A DNA stretch of 64,000 nucleotides, taken from the NCBI GenBank assembly GCA_023662725.1, contig JAMPIL010000001.1, positions 825,618 to 889,617 on the forward strand, given 5' to 3'. The notes under the pieces are model-generated. The model had not been told where the DNA came from. It saw nothing but the letters and a program-made list of their open reading frames with translations, and ran no database searches. Within the stretch, counting starts at the first letter, position 1; every line of letters starts with the position of its first letter. The DNA comes from Ruminococcus flavefaciens (GTDB lineage: Bacteria; Bacillota; Clostridia; Oscillospirales; Ruminococcaceae). Of the stretch, positions 53,545 through 62,864 are shown one piece after another. Position numbers and translations under genes: made by a program.

Positions 53545-55905
53545 ATGAGTAACAATTCCTTCATTTCTGCTAAAAGAGATGCACTAAAGAAATATTTTGG
53601 AAGAATGAATGAAATGCAGCAGGAAGCTGTTTTTACTGTAAACGGTCCTGTTTTAGTTCTTGCTGGCGCAGGAAGCGGAAAAACTACGGTTATTGTTAAT
53701 CGTATCGCAAATATGATAAAGTTTGGTGACGCTTATGCGGACGAATCTGCTGCCGGAAACGACAGTGATATTGCTTTTCTCCGTGATTTTGCCGCAGGAA
53801 AGAATGACGACGGTGAAACGCTGCGTGATATTATAGCGGTTGAACCTATTAAGTCGTGGAAGATTCTTGCCATTACTTTTACAAACAAAGCGGCTGCCGA
53901 ACTTCGTGAAAGACTTTGCGATATGCTCGGAGAGGACGGAATGAACATAAATGCTTCAACGTTTCATTCAGCCTGCGTGAGAATACTGCGGAGTGAAATA
54001 GAAGCTCTCGGCTACGGCAGGGACTTCACGATTTATGATTCAGATGACAGTCAACGTATGATAAAGGCGATAATGAGCGATATTGACGTTTCTGAAAAAC
54101 AGCTTGCTCCAAGAGCTGTTTTAAGCGAAATAAGCTTTGCAAAGGATAAAATGATATCGCCCGATGAAATGCGTTCCGATGCAGGACAGGATTACCGTAA
54201 GAAGATCATTTCCCGTATTTACGCTCTTTATCAGGAGAGACTGAAAACTGCAAATGCCCTTGATTTTGACGATATTCTCTGCCATACCGTAAAACTTTTT
54301 GAAGAATTTCCGGATGTTCTTGAAAAATACCAGAAGCGCTATAAGTATATAATGGTTGACGAATATCAGGATACAAACCACGTTCAGTTTAGACTCGTTT
54401 CGCTGCTTTCACAGGCGCATTCCAATCTTTGCGTTGTCGGTGATGACGATCAGAGTATCTATAAGTTCAGAGGCGCAAATATTGAGAATATTCTCGGCTT
54501 TGAATCACAGTTTAAGGGGGCTAAGGTTATTCGCCTTGAACAGAATTACCGTTCAACACAGACTATCCTGAATGCGGCAAATGCTGTTATTTCCCATAAT
54601 TACGGACGCAAAGCGAAGTCTTTGTGGACAAAAGGCGACAAGGGCGATAAGGTATACTGGTATAAGGCGGTTGACGAAACGGACGAGGCAAAATTTGTCG
54701 CTGATACTATTCAGGAGCATTACAAAGCAACCGGAAAATATTCCGACAATGCTGTTCTTTACAGAATGAATGCGCAGTCTAACGCTGTTGAGCGTATGCT
54801 TGTTAAATGCGGTATCCCTTATAGAGTTTACGGCGGTATGCGATTCTATGACCGTAAGGAAATAAAGGACGTTACCTCTTATCTCAGCTTTATCAATAAC
54901 CACAGCGATATGCTCCGATTCAAGAGAATTATCAATGAGCCGAAACGTGGAATAGGCGATTCAACGGTCGCTCTTATCGAGGATATAAGCCGTGACCTCC
55001 GCCTTTCTCCATTCGACGTTCTTAAAACCTGCGAGGAGTATGCTCCTCTTTCAAAGAAACTGAACACTCTTAAAAATGCCTATGCGATGTTCAATTTCCT
55101 TACCGAAAAGTCGGAGGAACTTCCGCTTGACGAATTTCTTGATATTCTTCTTGATAAAACAGGTTATCTTGATTACCTGAAAACGCTTGAAAATGCAGAT
55201 ACGAAAATTGAAAACGTTCAAGAACTTCGTTCCTCCATGGCGAAGTATATGCAGGAAGCGGATGAACCGTCGCTCAGCGGATTCCTTGAGGAAGTCGCTC
55301 TTTATACAGAAGCCGACAGGGACGATGGTTCGGACGATAAGGTAACTCTGATGACTGTCCATTCCGCAAAGGGACTTGAATTTGATAACATTTTCGTTAT
55401 CGGTCTTGATGACGGGATTTTCCCCAGTTCACGTTCTTTCGACAGTGAAGAGGATATGGAAGAAGAACGACGTCTTGCTTACGTTGCAATTACCCGTGCA
55501 AAGAAGAGATTGTATCTTGCCAATGCTGCTCAGCGTATGATTTTCGGACAGACACAGAGAAACGTTACTTCACGTTTTATGCGTGAAATAGGCAGCGATC
55601 TTATCGAAAAGCACGATAATGCCGCAGCTATGAAAAATCAGCTTTCGGGAAATGATAATACTGTAACAGAGGTTCATTCAACTTCTCTTCAGCAGCAGCT
55701 CGCAAGAAATAAAATGCATATTGATTCTGCTCCTAAAGCGGCAGAGACGTATACAGCAGGCGAAAGAGTCTTACATAATATTTTCGGCGAGGGAACTATT
55801 CTTTCCGTTAAGAAAATGGCAAACGATGCAATGCTTGAGATAGCCTTTGAGAAAGTCGGAACTAAGAAAATTATGGCAAATTACGCTAAGCTGAAAAAAT
55901 TATAA
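53545..55905 (+). CDS. pcrA: ATP-dependent DNA helicase PcrA/UvrD
   Basis: 786 aa. Superfamily 1A helicase for nucleotide excision repair and removal of protein roadblocks. Walker A LAGAGSGKTTVIVNRIA, AITFTNKAAAELRERL (motif Ia), MVDEYQDTNHVQF (motif II), GDDDQSIYKFRGA (III), LEQNYRSTQ (IV), VTLMTVHSAKGLEFD (V) and VAITRAKKRLYL (VI). C-terminal Tudor-like segment YTAGERVLHNIFGEGTI that binds RNA polymerase is present. Confidence 0.97.
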   Translation: MSNNSFISAKRDALKKYFGRMNEMQQEAVFTVNGPVLVLAGAGSGKTTVIVNRIANMIKFGDAYADESAAGNDSDIAFLRDFAAGKNDDGETLRDIIAVEPIKSWKILAITFTNKAAAELRERLCDMLGEDGMNINASTFHSACVRILRSEIEALGYGRDFTIYDSDDSQRMIKAIMSDIDVSEKQLAPRAVLSEISFAKDKMISPDEMRSDAGQDYRKKIISRIYALYQERLKTANALDFDDILCHTVKLFEEFPDVLEKYQKRYKYIMVDEYQDTNHVQFRLVSLLSQAHSNLCVVGDDDQSIYKFRGANIENILGFESQFKGAKVIRLEQNYRSTQTILNAANAVISHNYGRKAKSLWTKGDKGDKVYWYKAVDETDEAKFVADTIQEHYKATGKYSDNAVLYRMNAQSNAVERMLVKCGIPYRVYGGMRFYDRKEIKDVTSYLSFINNHSDMLRFKRIINEPKRGIGDSTVALIEDISRDLRLSPFDVLKTCEEYAPLSKKLNTLKNAYAMFNFLTEKSEELPLDEFLDILLDKTGYLDYLKTLENADTKIENVQELRSSMAKYMQEADEPSLSGFLEEVALYTEADRDDGSDDKVTLMTVHSAKGLEFDNIFVIGLDDGIFPSSRSFDSEEDMEEERRLAYVAITRAKKRLYLANAAQRMIFGQTQRNVTSRFMREIGSDLIEKHDNAAAMKNQLSGNDNTVTEVHSTSLQQQLARNKMHIDSAPKAAETYTAGERVLHNIFGEGTILSVKKMANDAMLEIAFEKVGTKKIMANYAKLKKL

Positions 55906-55926
55906 TCACTTAAAAAGGAGTTTTTT

Positions 55927-57351
55927 ATGAGAAAAACTAAAATCGTATGTACTATCGGTCCTGCAACTGATGACGAAAATATAATGAGAGAGCTTATGCT
56001 CGCCGGAATGAATGTTGCACGTTTCAACTTTTCTCACGGAGATTACGAAACCCATGAGAAACGTTTCAGAGTTATCGAAAAGCTGAGAAAAGAACTCGAT
56101 CTTCCTATCGCTACGCTTCTTGACACAAAAGGACCGGAGATACGTCTCGGTAAATTTGTTGACAGCAAGCCTGTTGAAATTTTCGACGGCGATATCTATA
56201 CTCTTACTACAGAGGACGTTCCATGCACCAATACTGTCGGAAGCATCAGCTTCAAAAAGCTTCCGAGAGATGTCAGCATTGGTACAAGAATCCTCATAAA
56301 CGACGGAGTTATCGAGCTTATCGCAGAAAAGGTAAGCGGAACAGATATTACCTGCCGTGTAATCCACGGAGGAATACTTTCCGATAATAAGGGCATAAAC
56401 GTTCCGGGAGTGCAGCTTTCCATGCCTTATCTGAGTTCGAGGGATATGGATGACCTCGAATTCGGGGCAAAAATGGGATACGATTTTATCGCTGCAAGCT
56501 TTGTACGTTCTGCCGCTGATATAAATTACCTCAGAAAATTCACACAGAGTCTCGGCTGGTTCGATGTGAGAATTATTGCAAAGATCGAGAATATAGACGG
56601 TGTCGAAAATATTGACGAGATTCTCGAAGCTGCCGACGGAATTATGGTCGCCAGAGGAGATATGGGAGTTGAGATCCCGTTCGAGCAGATTCCGGCAATT
56701 CAGAAATCTATTATAAAAAAGGGATATAATGCCGGCAGACAGGTTATTACAGCAACTCAGATGCTTGAATCAATGATAACAAATCCGCGTCCGACACGTG
56801 CGGAGATAACCGACGTTGCAAACGCTATTTACGACGGTACAAGCGCTATCATGCTTTCAGGAGAGACTGCCGCTGGGGATTTCCCTGTTGAAGCTGTTAA
56901 AACCATGGCTCTTATTGCGGAAACTACTGAAAATAACATTAATTACAAAGCAAGATTCTCCGCTCGCCGTACCGAACCTAACGGAAACATTGCAGAGGCT
57001 ATCGCTCATGCTACAGTAACGACTGCTCATGACCTCAATGCAAGAGCGATAATTACAGTTTCTCTCGGCGGACAGACAGCGAGACTTATCTCGAAATACC
57101 GTCCGGGATGTCCTATCATAAGCTGTACAATGAGCGAAGTCGTTTGCCGTCAGATGAATATGAGCTGGGGCGTTATTCCGTATATAATTGACGAAAAAAA
57201 GAGTACGGACGAACTTTTTGCCGCAGCCGTTGAAGCTGCCGAATCTCACCGCCTTGTTGAGGACGGCGACCTTGTTGCCATAACTGCCGGAGTTCCGCTC
57301 GGAGTTTCGGGCACGACAAATCTTATGAAGGTTGAGAAGATAGGGAAGTAG
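55927..57351 (+). CDS. pyk: Pyruvate kinase
   Basis: 474 aa. Converts PEP and ADP to pyruvate and ATP. TKIVCTIGPATDDENIM, ARFNFSHGDYE, LLDTKGPEIRLG, IIAKIENIDGVENIDEI, MVARGDMGVEIP and ATQMLESMI are present. It lacks the extra C-terminal PEP-utiliser-like domain found in Bacillus. Strong RBS AAAAAGGAG. Confidence 0.97.
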   Translation: MRKTKIVCTIGPATDDENIMRELMLAGMNVARFNFSHGDYETHEKRFRVIEKLRKELDLPIATLLDTKGPEIRLGKFVDSKPVEIFDGDIYTLTTEDVPCTNTVGSISFKKLPRDVSIGTRILINDGVIELIAEKVSGTDITCRVIHGGILSDNKGINVPGVQLSMPYLSSRDMDDLEFGAKMGYDFIAASFVRSAADINYLRKFTQSLGWFDVRIIAKIENIDGVENIDEILEAADGIMVARGDMGVEIPFEQIPAIQKSIIKKGYNAGRQVITATQMLESMITNPRPTRAEITDVANAIYDGTSAIMLSGETAAGDFPVEAVKTMALIAETTENNINYKARFSARRTEPNGNIAEAIAHATVTTAHDLNARAIITVSLGGQTARLISKYRPGCPIISCTMSEVVCRQMNMSWGVIPYIIDEKKSTDELFAAAVEAAESHRLVEDGDLVAITAGVPLGVSGTTNLMKVEKIGK

Positions 57352-57360
57352 GTGGCTATA

Positions 57361-57507
57361 ATGGGATTAGGTGAAGGGGTTTTGATAGTTTTGACAGCAA
57401 TAGTTATTTTTATTATAGCAGGATTTATTTCAGGCATTTTTATTGTAAAATTCGTATCAGATATCAGGGACAAAATAGCAGAAAATAGAAGAAATCTGAG
57501 AAAATGA
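57361..57507 (+). CDS. 48-aa membrane peptide after pyk
   Basis: 48 aa, read directly from the sequence: one long hydrophobic helix (VLIVLTAIVIFIIAGFISGI) then a basic tail (DIRDKIAENRRNLRK). ATG follows the pyk stop by 9 bases with AGGTGG upstream. No family recognised. Positive charges at the C-terminus predict cytoplasmic C-terminus. Confidence 0.55.
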   Translation: MGLGEGVLIVLTAIVIFIIAGFISGIFIVKFVSDIRDKIAENRRNLRK

Positions 57508-57629
57508 GATTGCAGCAATAATAGTCTTTTTTATTATTGCAGTTAAATTATTGAAATTGTGAATATTTCATCACTAAGGTTTGATTCTGTTAATAACCGC
57601 CTTTGTTTAATCCTCAATTAAAAAATCTC

Positions 57630-57658
57630 TTGACAACCATAATAAAATCATGTATAAT
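57630..57658 (+). promoter_or_regulatory. valS leader promoter
   Basis: TTGACA (57630-57635), 17-bp spacer, TATAAT (57653-57658). Confidence 0.85.
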
Positions 57659-57676
57659 AATATCATATTTCAAAAA

Positions 57677-57930
57677 CGATGACGAAGAGGAGTAGGCTTG
57701 TTTCCGATTCACAGAGAGCCGCCGGAATGGTGTAAGGCGGTATGAGGGATTTGCTGAAGTAGCTTCCGAGTTCCGTCGGTGAACATATTTACAGTAGCTG
57801 GCGGCGTGTTCTCACGTTACAGAGAGGTAGGTTGAAAGACCTTGCAGAGTGCGGAGTATTTGCTCCGAATTCAGGTGGTAACACGGACATCGTTCGCCCT
57901 GAACCTTAAACGGTTCGGGGCTTTTTTATT
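57677..57930 (+). promoter_or_regulatory. T-box riboswitch controlling valS
   Basis: Leader RNA that senses uncharged tRNA-Val. Stem I landmarks GAAGAGGAGTAG, AGAGAGCC and GGTGTAAGGCGG are followed by GAA-GTA-GCTTCCGAG, placing the specifier codon GTA (Val) at 57759-57761. The T-box bulge is AGGTGGTAACACGG, with UGGU at 57876-57879 to pair with the tRNA end (discriminator A). Terminator: CCCTGAACC (57897-57905) with GGTTCGGGG (57912-57920) and TTTTTT; the alternative antiterminator pairs TTCAGG (57870-57875) with CCTGAA (57898-57903). Confidence 0.9.
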
Positions 57931-57962
57931 TTCAAAAATAATTATAAAAAGGAGAAATACCA

Positions 57963-60584
57963 ATGGCAAAAGAACTTGCAAAGTCCTATAATCCGAAGGA
58001 TTTTGAGGACAGAATTTATGCTGCATGGAATGAAAAAGGCTGCTTCCGTGCAGAAGTTGACCCGAAAAAGATTCCATACACGATAGTAATTCCTCCTCCG
58101 AACATAACGGGGCAGCTTCATATGGGACACGCTCTTGACGAAACTCTTCAGGATATTCTCATCCGCTGGAAGAGAATGAGCGGATATTCTGCACTCTGGC
58201 TTCCCGGAACCGACCATGCCGCTATCGCTACGGAGGCTAAAATCGTTGAAGCAATGCGCAAAGAGGGCGTCACTAAAGAGGATTTAGGACGTGACGGCTT
58301 TATGGAAAGAGCTTGGGAGTGGAAAAAACAGTATGGCGGACGCATCGTTGAACAGCTTAAAAAGCTCGGTTCATCATGCGACTGGTCGAGAGAACGTTTC
58401 ACTATGGACGAAGGATGCTCAAAAGCAGTTAAGGAAGTTTTCGTTAAATATTATGAAAAAGGGCTCATCTACAGAGGTGAAAGAATAATCAATTGGTGTC
58501 CGAAATGCAAGACATCGCTTTCCGATGCAGAGGTTACTTACGAAGATCAGGCAGGTCATTTCTGGCATCTCCGCTATAAAATCAAGGATAGCGACGGCTA
58601 TCTTGAGCTTGCTACAACACGTCCGGAAACTCTTCTCGGCGATACGGCTGTTGCAGTAAACCCCGCTGACGAACGATATAAGGAACTTGTAGGAAAAACG
58701 GTGATTCTTCCTCTTGTTCACAGAGATATTCCGATCGTTGCCGATGATTACGTTGAAATGGATTTCGGAACAGGTGTTGTTAAGATCACTCCTGCGCATG
58801 ACCCGAACGATTTTGAGGTTGGACTCAGACACAATCTGCCAATCATCAACGTTATGAACGACGATGCGACAATTACTGACGATTATCCGGCTTATGCGGG
58901 CATGGACAGATACGAGGCAAGAAAGAAGATCGTTGAAGACCTTGAGGCAGAGGAAGCACTCGTTAAAATTGAGGAATACAGTCATAACGTTGGAACTTGT
59001 TATCGCTGCGGAACAACGGTTGAGCCGAAAGTTTCTACACAATGGTTCGTTAAAATGGCGCCGCTTGCACAGCCTGCTATTGACGCAGTAAAGAACGGCG
59101 ATACAAAATTTGTTCCCGAAAGATTTGATAAAATTTATTTCCACTGGCTCAATAATATCCGTGACTGGTGCATCTCACGTCAGATATGGTGGGGACATCA
59201 GATCCCGGCGTTTTACTGCGATGAATGCGGCGAAATGGTCGTTACCAAAGAGGATGGAGCAGTTTGCCCTAAGTGCGGCAAACCAATGAGACAGGACCCT
59301 GATACCCTTGATACATGGTTCAGCTCAGCTCTCTGGCCTTTCTCGACGTTAGGATTTCCTGATAAGACCGAGGATCTTGACTATTTCTATCCTACAAATA
59401 CTCTTGTTACAGGATATGACATTATTTTCTTCTGGGTTATCAGAATGATGTTCAGCGGCCTTGAAAACATGGGAAAAGTTCCGTTTGATACGGTTCTTAT
59501 CCACGGTCTTGTGCGTGATTCGCAGGGACGCAAGATGTCGAAATCGCTCGGCAACGGAATTGATCCGCTTGAAGTTATCGACGAATACGGAGCAGACGCT
59601 CTCCGCTTTATGCTTGCAACCGGAAATTCTCCCGGAAACGATATGCGTTATATTGACGATAAGGTAAAGGCGGCAAGAAACTTCGCAAACAAACTTTGGA
59701 ACGCTTCACGCTTTATCATGATGAATCTTCCTGAAAACTTTGAGTTCAAGGGACTTCCTGAGGAGCTTGAACTTGAGGATAAGTGGCTTGTTAATAAATT
59801 TAATCAGCTTGCAAAGGAAGTTAATGAAAACCTCGATAAATATGAGTTGGGAGTTGCTTCGCAGAAAATTTACGATTTTATCTGGGATGTTTACTGCGAC
59901 TGGTATATCGAACTTACAAAGCCGAGAATCCAGGCAGGCGGCGAGACAATGGAAAAGGCTCAGTCAGTTCTCGTATGGGCAATGCAGAGAATGCTGAAAC
60001 TCCTCCATCCGTTTATGCCTTTTATCACGGAGGAAATATGGCAGGTTCTCACAAATGAAAGTTCTATGATCATACTTGAATCTTATCCGGTTTACGATGC
60101 GGCAATCGACTATTCAGAAGAGGAAAAGGCATTTGAAAAGGTTATTTCAGCTATCAAGGCTGTAAGAAATACAAGAACGGAAATGAACGTAGTTCCGTCG
60201 GTTAAGGCAAAACTCTTCATTGAAACTGCCGATAAGGAGCTTTTCAGCTCATGCACTGTATTTTTCGAGAAACTTGCTTCCGCCTCTGCTGTTGAAACAG
60301 GTGATAAGTTCGATATTCCTGATTCAGCAAGCGCCGTAACGGATTCCGCAAGAATTTTTATTCCTATGGACGAGCTTGTTGACAAGGAAAAGGAAATTGC
60401 ACGTCTTGAAAAAGAAAAGGCAAAGGTTCAGAAGGATATTGATTTCCTCAGCGGAAAGCTCAATAATCAGGGATTTATCGCTAAAGCTCCCGAAAAACTT
60501 ATCGAGACCGAAAAGGCAAAGCTTGCAAAGGCTGAGGAGAAAATGGCTAAGATAAATCAGGCTATTGAGGGTTTTAAGAAATAA
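57963..60584 (+). CDS. valS: Valyl-tRNA synthetase
   Basis: 873 aa, class I. HIGH motif in PPPNITGQLHMGHALDE, CP1 editing domain with LATTRPETLLGDTAVAVNP, KMSKS motif GRKMSKSLGNGI, anticodon-binding domain, and C-terminal coiled coil (EKEIARLEKEKAKVQKDID). A CxxC zinc knuckle (CDECGEM, CPKCGKP) is present. Expression is controlled by the upstream T-box. RBS AAAAGGAGAAA. Confidence 0.98.
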   Translation: MAKELAKSYNPKDFEDRIYAAWNEKGCFRAEVDPKKIPYTIVIPPPNITGQLHMGHALDETLQDILIRWKRMSGYSALWLPGTDHAAIATEAKIVEAMRKEGVTKEDLGRDGFMERAWEWKKQYGGRIVEQLKKLGSSCDWSRERFTMDEGCSKAVKEVFVKYYEKGLIYRGERIINWCPKCKTSLSDAEVTYEDQAGHFWHLRYKIKDSDGYLELATTRPETLLGDTAVAVNPADERYKELVGKTVILPLVHRDIPIVADDYVEMDFGTGVVKITPAHDPNDFEVGLRHNLPIINVMNDDATITDDYPAYAGMDRYEARKKIVEDLEAEEALVKIEEYSHNVGTCYRCGTTVEPKVSTQWFVKMAPLAQPAIDAVKNGDTKFVPERFDKIYFHWLNNIRDWCISRQIWWGHQIPAFYCDECGEMVVTKEDGAVCPKCGKPMRQDPDTLDTWFSSALWPFSTLGFPDKTEDLDYFYPTNTLVTGYDIIFFWVIRMMFSGLENMGKVPFDTVLIHGLVRDSQGRKMSKSLGNGIDPLEVIDEYGADALRFMLATGNSPGNDMRYIDDKVKAARNFANKLWNASRFIMMNLPENFEFKGLPEELELEDKWLVNKFNQLAKEVNENLDKYELGVASQKIYDFIWDVYCDWYIELTKPRIQAGGETMEKAQSVLVWAMQRMLKLLHPFMPFITEEIWQVLTNESSMIILESYPVYDAAIDYSEEEKAFEKVISAIKAVRNTRTEMNVVPSVKAKLFIETADKELFSSCTVFFEKLASASAVETGDKFDIPDSASAVTDSARIFIPMDELVDKEKEIARLEKEKAKVQKDIDFLSGKLNNQGFIAKAPEKLIETEKAKLAKAEEKMAKINQAIEGFKK

Positions 60585-60592
60585 TTATTATA

Positions 60593-60948
60593 TGAGAAAA
60601 ATAATTTATGTACCTCAAAATGCTGCTGATATGAAAAGCGACTGGTTGGGTGATGAGAATATTGAAGAATATTCATGGAAACTGAATGACAGTGAGTTCC
60701 GAAATTTATTGAGCAGCGGAGTTTTTGAGTATTTTAACCGTTTGAACAAAATCGGTAAAATTAAGCTAAATTATTGCGAACTTGATGAGTTTGAAGAAGA
60801 TTTTATTTGTTATCAATATTTATACTTTAATTATGATGAAATTATAATTGAATTAAAAAAGTTTTCATGTAATAATGAGATTGTAAGATTGATTGAACTT
60901 ATTGATAGAGCAATTGAATGCAGGACTGTAATTATTTTTAATCTGTAA
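60593..60948 (+). CDS. Unknown small acidic protein
   Basis: 118 aa, soluble, acidic and aromatic-rich (YQYLYFNYDEIIIELKKF). No family recognised; AT-rich relative to valS, so possibly acquired. Begins 8 bases after the valS stop without a strong ribosome-binding site. Confidence 0.6.
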
Positions 60949-60963
60949 AGGGGAAAACGTATA

Positions 60964-61266
60964 ATGATAAAACATATTGTAATGTTCAAACTCAAGGAAG
61001 CAGACGGAAAGACAGAATACGAAAATGCTTTTGAAGCTCAGAAGCGTTTCGATAACGTTATTGCTGAGGTGAAAGAGTTGAAAAAGGGTGAAGTCGTTAT
61101 CAATTCAAAAGACGCTCCCGATAACAATTACACTATTGCGCTTATCTGCGAATTTGACGGTATTGCGGCTCTTAACGCATATCAGGTGCATCCGGCGCAC
61201 GTTGAATTTGGGAAATTTATCGCAACTGTCAAAACCGACCGTGCTTGCATTGATTACGAATATTGA
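60964..61266 (+). CDS. Dabb (stress-responsive A/B barrel) domain protein
   Basis: 100 aa. Dimeric alpha/beta-barrel fold of the Dabb family: MIKHIVMFKLKEADG start, ALICEFDGIAALNAYQVHPAH, and C-terminal VKTDRACIDYE. Function unknown; some relatives are olivetolic acid cyclase-like. RBS AAAGGGGAAAA. Confidence 0.9.
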   Translation: MIKHIVMFKLKEADGKTEYENAFEAQKRFDNVIAEVKELKKGEVVINSKDAPDNNYTIALICEFDGIAALNAYQVHPAHVEFGKFIATVKTDRACIDYEY

Positions 61267-61363
61267 TCGATATCGGCGGTTGCACTGGTTGTTTGTTCAG
61301 TATAAAAAGGATGTTTTCCCTCTGATTCCTGTTAAAGGTATATACAAATTATGGGTATCACCC

Positions 61364-61461
61364 TAATAAATCAAAATGACTTTTGGCATTTTGATTTATT
61401 AATTGTGGGTTTCCAAAGGGTGTATTCACCCTTTGGCAGGGGGAGGGGGACAGCGTCCCCC
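61364..61461. repeat. Cluster of three perfect palindromes (CCAAAGGG family)
   Basis: TAATAAATCAAAATG (61364-61378) with its complement 61387-61401; CCAAAGGGTG (61413-61422) with 61427-61436; GGGGGAC (61445-61451) with GTCCCCC (61455-61461). The last two, joined by GGCAGGGG, are the reverse complement of the palindromes at 9697-9749. The block sits between the Dabb gene and folC and may also terminate transcription. Confidence 0.8.
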
Positions 61462-61480
61462 TTTATTATTTGGAGGAAAT

Positions 61481-62740
61481 ATGAATATAAACGAATGTAT
61501 GGATTTTATAAATTCCTACAGCAAATCCGGCGGAAGAATTACCGATCTCTCCCGTGCGGAGGAGCTTATGGAGAGCATTGGAAATCCTGAAAAAAAGCTC
61601 AAATTTGTTCATGTTGCAGGTACTAACGGTAAAGGCTCGACTGTAGAATATATATCGAACGCACTGATTTATTCGGGATATAAAACAGGACAGTTCACCT
61701 CGCCGTATGTTATGCATTACACGGACAGAATCCGCATAAACGGTCGTGAAATAGATGAAAACAGTCTTTGCAGTATAGCAGACTTTGTGAAAAAAAGTGT
61801 AAAGGATCGAGAATATTCTCAGTTTGAGATAACAATGGCTATAGCTTTTCTCTGGTATGAACGTGAAAATTGTGATATGGTAGTGCTTGAAACGGGAATC
61901 GGCGGTTTGCTTGACTGCACTAATGTTATACCGTCGCCGATTATATCAGTAATAACGTCGATATCTCTTGATCACACGGCAATTCTCGGTGAAACTGTTG
62001 AGGAAATCGCCGTTCATAAGGCAGGAATAATCAAGAGTGGTTCAGCAGTCGTTTTGTCGGAGGATAACAGTGAATCGGTAAAAAAAATCGTACTTGAGAA
62101 AACTGAAAGTATCGGAGCAGAATATGTTCCCTGTGAGCCTTGTACTCCCTATAGTGATGGAGGGCTTGTTTCACCGTTTATGTACAGAGGTATCAAGCTC
62201 ACTCCTCGTATGGCAGGGATACACCAGAAATATAATGCTCAGACTGCTATAACAGTTTGTCTTTATCTCCGACGCAAGGGCTTTGAAATAAGCGACGGAA
62301 ATATTATAAAGGCAGCAGAAACATCCTATGTTCCAGGAAGAATTCAGTATATCGACGGAGAACCGCCTGTTATCGTTGACGGAGGTCATAATCCAGCAGG
62401 AATAAATATGCTCTCACTGAGCCTTATGTATCTTGAAACAAGAGGAAAAAAAATCTACACAGTTATGGGAATGGTCGATTCTAAGGACTATATTGACGGT
62501 GTTCGGACTATTGCAAAGCACTCGGACAAGCTGTTTGCAGTTGACGGATTTGCACCGAATTCCGTTCCGGCAGAAATTGTTGCGGATATTGCAGGTTTCT
62601 GCACTGATGCGGAATCATCCGCACTTGAACAGGCTGTAGCTGAGGCTAAAAGACTTGCTCTTGAAAATAACGGAGTTGCAGTTATCTGCGGTTCACTTTA
62701 TCTGGCGAGCGAGTATCTGAATAATTGTGAAAAAGATTAA
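61481..62740 (+). CDS. folC: Folylpolyglutamate synthase / dihydrofolate synthase
   Basis: 419 aa, Mur-ligase fold. Adds glutamates to folates and may make dihydrofolate. P-loop FVHVAGTNGKGSTVEY, TSPYVMHYTDRIRINGR, VLETGIGGLLDCTNV, SLDHTAILGETVEEIAVHKA, PGRIQYIDGEPPVIVDGGHNP. Start at 61481 follows TGGAGGAAAT; the frame opens 26 codons upstream inside the palindromic repeat. Confidence 0.96.
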   Translation: MNINECMDFINSYSKSGGRITDLSRAEELMESIGNPEKKLKFVHVAGTNGKGSTVEYISNALIYSGYKTGQFTSPYVMHYTDRIRINGREIDENSLCSIADFVKKSVKDREYSQFEITMAIAFLWYERENCDMVVLETGIGGLLDCTNVIPSPIISVITSISLDHTAILGETVEEIAVHKAGIIKSGSAVVLSEDNSESVKKIVLEKTESIGAEYVPCEPCTPYSDGGLVSPFMYRGIKLTPRMAGIHQKYNAQTAITVCLYLRRKGFEISDGNIIKAAETSYVPGRIQYIDGEPPVIVDGGHNPAGINMLSLSLMYLETRGKKIYTVMGMVDSKDYIDGVRTIAKHSDKLFAVDGFAPNSVPAEIVADIAGFCTDAESSALEQAVAEAKRLALENNGVAVICGSLYLASEYLNNCEKD

Positions 62741-62818
62741 AAAATGAATGAATTTTATACTGTGATTAGTTATAATTACCAAAAAAATGAGTTTCTAAAA
62801 AAATTCTGTAAAATGGTA

Positions 62819-62847
62819 TTGCAAAATTATTCACAGAGTGATATAAT
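62819..62847 (+). promoter_or_regulatory. Promoter of gdhA
   Basis: TTGCAA (62819-62824), 17-bp spacer, TATAAT (62842-62847), 48 bases before ATG; AAAGGAGG ribosome-binding site. Confidence 0.75.
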
Positions 62848-62864
62848 TTTATTGAACTGCATAA

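Noticed and set aside
58419..59144. 241-codon frame antisense to valS
   Set aside because: Shadow of a strongly coding frame; composition is not protein-like and no translation signal precedes it.
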